Shown piece by piece: positions 60,360 to 64,000 of a DNA stretch of 64,000 nt. Made by a program: the position numbers and the translations under genes. Numbering within the stretch: position 1 is the stretch's first letter; every line of letters starts with the position of its first letter. Origin of the DNA: Plasmodiophora brassicae (Eukaryota > Endomyxa: Phytomyxea > Phytomyxea > Plasmodiophorida); contig CP145425.1 of the NCBI GenBank assembly GCA_036867785.1, positions 620,001 to 684,000 of the forward strand. The letters run 5' to 3'. Below the pieces are notes generated by a model that had not been told where the DNA came from, ran no database searches, and worked only from the letters and a program-made list of their open reading frames with translations.

Positions 60360-63300
60360 TCAGGTGTGAGTGTTGAAAAGCAAGCGCCGCCAGTGCAACG
60401 TTAACAGTCGGGAGCCGTCACGGGACTCCTCGGCGCTATCCGACCTGCAGTCGTGCTTGCGATGCGGTTTGCGTTCCGGCGATCCATCGACGTCGCTCGC
60501 GTGGTGAGGTTTGCAGTTGCACTCCAGGGTTTCCGTCTCTGTGGTCTGATCCGCCGACGACGACGTGGACGACGAGCTGAACTCTGTCGCGGATGACCCC
60601 GGTGCGCCGTCTGATGAGTCCGGGCGGCACCACCCATGCCGGCATTGCGTTCGGGGCCTGCGGGGAGTCGCAGACGTGCCAGCTGGAGGCAATGGGCCTG
60701 GAGCATCCGACGACTTTGGCGCCGAAGTTGCTGCTGTCGCGGGGGCGGCAGACGTCCCTGGAGCATTGGTCACTGGGGCAGAGGATGTAGTAGTTGGTAC
60801 AGCAGAGGTCGGTGTACAAGGAGCCTCTGACGTAGACCTTGCTGGCGGAGTAGACCCTGTTGGTGAGGAAGCTGGAGCAAAAGATGTTCGAGCGGCACTT
60901 GTTGCTGGGACAGCAGTTGTTGATGGAGCAGCGGATGTCTCAGGGGCAACAGAGGCTGTTGAAGTAGCAGACGGTGGTGCTGGAACAGCAGGCGTTGTCG
61001 CAGTAGGAGATGCCGTTGGGGAAGTCGACGTCATTGGAGCAGCGCGGGACGTCGCTGCAATGGTCAACGTAGCGGGCGCGGACGACCTCGCCGGCGCAGT
61101 CGATGTCATTGGAGCCGTCGCTGGTGTGGCCGGCGCTGCCGACGTCGTGGACACGGCTGGCGAATATGCCGCAGGCGTCGTGGCTGGCAGAGAAGGAGTT
61201 GCCGGTGCGGGCGTCGCTTCCATTGTAGTCGGCGCGAGCGTTGTCTGCGTCGGGGGCGCCGGCGATGGCTGCGGGCTACTAGGTGCAGGTGTAGTCGGAT
61301 GGTCACTCGAAGGATACGTCTGACCTGGTGTGGGGACTGGCGTCCCATATTGGGGAGTCGGAGCTTTTGATTCACGTGCTGGAGTCGGCGCCCTCGTCGC
61401 ATACGTAGGCGGCGCCATGGTCGCATGGGGAGACGGCGCTTTTGTTTCATGTGCTGGAGTCGGGGCCTTGGTCGCATAGGTAGGTGGCGCCTTGGTCGCA
61501 TGGGGAGTCGGCGCCTTGGTCGCATGGGGAGTCGGCGTTTTCGTCGCATGAGGAGTCGGCGCCTTGGTCGCATACGTAGGCGGCGCCTTGGTCGCATGGG
61601 GAGTCGGCGCTTTTGTTTCATGTGCTGGAGTCGGGGCCTTGGTCGCATACGTAGGCGGCGCCTTCGTCGCATGGGGAGTCGGCGCTTTGGTCGCATGGGG
61701 AGTCGGCGCCTTGGTCGCATGAGGAGTCGGCGATTTGGTCGCATGGGGAGTCGGCGCCTTGGTCGCATAGGTAGGTGGCGCATTGGTCGCATGGGGGGTC
61801 GGCGCCTTGGTCGGATGGGGAGTCGGCGTTTTCGTCGCATGGGGAGTCGGCGCCTTGGTCGCATACGTAGGCGGCGCCTTGGTCGCATGGGGAGTCGGCG
61901 CTTTTGTTTCATGTGCTGGAGTCGGGGCCTTGGTCGCATACGTAGGCGGCGCCTTGGTTGCATGGGGAGTCGGCGCCTTGGTCGCATACGTAGGCGGCGC
62001 CTTGGTCGCATAGGGAGTCGGCGCTTTTGTTTCATGTGCTGGAGTCGGGGCCTTGGTCGCATACGTAGGGGGCGCCTTCGTCGCATGGGGAGTCGGCGCT
62101 TTGGTCGCATGGGGAGTCGGCGCCTTGGTCGCATGAGGAGTCGGCGATTTGGTCGCATGGGGAGTCGGCGCCTTGGTCGCATAGGTAGGTGGCGCATTGG
62201 TCGCATGGGGGGTCGGCGCCTTGGTCGGATGGGGAGTCGGCGTTTTCGTCGCATGGGGAGTCGGCGCCTTGGTCGCATACGTAGGCGGCGCCTTGGTCGC
62301 ATGGGGAGTCGGCGCTTTTGTTTCATGTGCTGGAGTCGGGGCCTTGGTCGCATACGTAGGCGGCGCCTTGGTCGCATGGGGAGTCGGCGCCTTGGTCGCA
62401 TGGGGAGTCGGCGCCTTGGTCGCATAGGTAGGTGGCGCCTTGGTCGCATGGGGGGTCGGCGCCTTGGTCGGATGGGGAGTCGGCGCATGATGTGGGGTCG
62501 GCGCGTGACCCTGCTGCGGCGTGGGTGCCGGCCTTGGACCGGGACCTGGGTGATGTTCACGACCCGTATAATCCGAACCGTCACCGCTGCGCGACGATTC
62601 GTCACCCGTCCCCTGATGATCACTGCTCGTCGATTCGTCCCCTTTCCGACTCGACCACGATTCACCATCATCGGTTCCCCCGCTGGTCGGCTCGTCGCTG
62701 ATTCGAGTGCCCGACGAATGACCGGATGACGTCGTGCCGGTCTCGTGGCCCGATCCGTCTCGCCGGCTGTCGCCGCCACCACTCGACGTTCCTTGATCTC
62801 CAGGACCGCATAACGGCCGCCCTCCCGTATGATAGGAACCCGTCCTGAACGTGATCGGTGGCGGCCGGGGGCAACGGCTCAGCTTGTGCATGCCCGTGTC
62901 CAGGTCCCTACGTACATGCAGGCATGCGACGTTGGCGTACGTTTGGCACGACACCGGCCGGCGAGGGCGTTGGGCTCGCTTACAGGTCCTTATCGGGGCA
63001 GTACGACGTCAGGTGCGCGAACAGTGCATCGTCCAGGTCGCCCAGGTTTGGCATGCCGTGCATCTCGCTACAGTCAGGGCGCACGACATCAGTCATGATC
63101 AGCGGCCGGCCGTCAAGCCCGGCCTCAGCCGCTCACGTGTACGTACAGGTATTCGAGACGTGTGAGACTGTGGAACAGGGTCGGCGGGATCGTCCGCAGC
63201 GGCGTGTCGTTCATGAGCAGCGTCTTCAGCTGTGTCAGGTGCAGGAACGCGTCCTTGTCGATCGTCGTACACGGGTTCGTCTGAATGTTCCTGTTTGCGT

Positions 63301-63924
63301 GGCATGCCCGCGACGTCAGAGGTCGGCCTGGGCGCGTCGACCGGCGTTCCGGGGACGTACAGGAACGTCAACGACGTCAACTTGTCGAACATGTGGCCGT
63401 CGATCGCGGTGACCTTGTTGCAGTCCAGGCGGCTGACCAGGACAGGTGATCAGTCCCCTGCGCCCACTGCATATACTGCCGCCAGCCAGGCCTTACAGCT
63501 CGTGTAGCGACGTCAGGCACGCGAACGCGTCGACGGTGACGCTCGTGATGCCGTTCTCCGACAGGCAGCTACGTACATCCCCGGGTCAGCGAAACGTTTG
63601 CCATCCGATGAGCACGCGACACGGGCGCCGGTACATGTTCTCAATACTGTGGGCGTTCGGCAGCGTGCAGAACCAGGTGGAGTCGATCCGCCCGGTCAGC
63701 CCATGGTCCCGTAGTTGTCTGTTGCAAGGCGTGCCGTTAGGTGCATGCACGAGCGGCGAACGGTCGACGGCAGCCGGTGCGCCTTACACGTCAATGCTGT
63801 CGCCACAACCGCGCCCGTACCAGGTGCAGACGGAGGCCAGCGCCGAGCCAAGCAGCAGGGCAGGCGCCGCAACGACGATACACAGCGCACCAGCTGGCGT
63901 GTTCGCACGGATCATACGCATCAT
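60360..63924 (-). CDS. LRR surface protein with a long Pro/Thr mucin-like tail
   Basis: Seven exons, all phase 2: 63924-63788, 63718-63635, 63568-63497, 63432-63361, 63290-63147, 63067-62984, 62907-60360 (introns 64-79 nt), about 1046 aa. The start ATG 63924 begins a signal peptide (ending LLLGSALA) and a short Cys pair region (VCTWYGRGCG). About seven LRRs follow, for example LDCNKVTAIDGHMFDKLTSL. Most are one per 72- or 84-nt exon; exon five holds two, as if an intron was lost. The last exon joins a Cys-containing linker to ~390 residues of ATKAPTPH/APPTYATK repeats and then Ala/Thr/Ser-rich sequence, ending in a Cys- and His-containing basic tail without a membrane anchor. It is probably secreted or wall-attached and heavily O-glycosylated. 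No partner is known. An unseen 3' exon with an anchor cannot be excluded. Confidence 0.82.
61330..62475. repeat. 24-bp coding minisatellite (ATKAPTPH units)
   Basis: Roughly 45 in-frame units, mostly 24 bp, some 21 or 27, in the tail exon of the LRR-mucin gene. Unit types alternate (ATKAPTPH, ATKAPPTY, AHETKAPTP) in a higher-order order. A block of ~300 bp at ~61647-61945 is repeated nearly unchanged at ~62059-62358. Confidence 0.92.
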
Positions 63925-64000
63925 CACCGCTCTTTAGGTCGACGTTACGATCGGTCGCGCGAATGCAGAATGACAAGCCCGGCGATCCGCGTGTGCACAG

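Noticed and set aside
61330-62475. CRISPR-like array or structural satellite
   Set aside because: The period is a multiple of three, keeps one frame open and encodes ATKAPTPH repeats spliced to LRR exons.
61425-62729. Long Arg/Gly-rich open frame on the plus strand
   Set aside because: It is the antisense shadow of the 24-bp repeat array; composition is dictated by the repeat.

Overview
This is a eukaryotic nuclear window. Host genes are split by very short GT-AG introns (almost all 50-80 nt, usually with a TGAC or CTAAC branch-like site 15-25 nt before the AG), they are packed tightly, and the DNA is GC-rich. The transposon load is broad: LTR elements of several families, LINEs, a Crypton, Harbinger, and hAT-, PiggyBac- and Plavaka-like elements. 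Gene content (TRRAP/Tra1, CSN6, leucine-rich-repeat surface proteins) suggests a free-living or parasitic protist. The intron style would fit a plasmodiophorid-like rhizarian, but the sequence does not settle the lineage.

Layout. (1) 1-9.1 kb is a compact host block: the C-terminal ~907 aa of TRRAP/Tra1 (+), COP9 signalosome subunit 6 (+), a PSI-like three-pass membrane protein (-), a doubtful small gene (-), a secreted SKP1/POZ-like plus LRR protein in which almost every repeat is its own exon (-), and an unresolved, possibly decayed locus. (2) 9.36-60.2 kb is a transposon island of about 51 kb. From left to right it holds: a LINE 3' end; a LINE-ORF1-like stretch split by a whole Ty3/gypsy element (Gypsy-1); a 212-bp repeat; a hAT-like element split by Gypsy-4 (87-bp LTRs); PiggyBac remains; a second 212-bp repeat; a three-exon Crypton; a LINE with RT and RNase H; a six-exon Plavaka/TNP2-like transposase fragment and a divergent small gene; Gypsy-2A split by a two-gene Harbinger element; a Copia element; a truncated second Gypsy-1; Gypsy-3b split by Gypsy-3a; and a LINE 3' end split by Gypsy-2B. 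(3) 60.3-63.9 kb is a second host LRR gene (-) with a signal peptide, seven LRRs and a very long Pro/Thr mucin-like tail encoded by a 24-bp repeat array.

How the parts relate. The island separates two LRR genes on the same strand whose repeats are cut by introns in the same phase (2), so they are probably members of one exon-shuffled LRR surface-protein family. Target-site duplications order many insertions: Gypsy-1 (CTAC), Gypsy-4 (TTCTT), Gypsy-3a into 3b (TGAGC), Gypsy-2B into a LINE (GTGC) and Harbinger into Gypsy-2A (ATA). The youngest elements have identical or nearly identical LTRs. No tRNA, rRNA or CRISPR was recognised. Domain calls are by eye; no database search was run.
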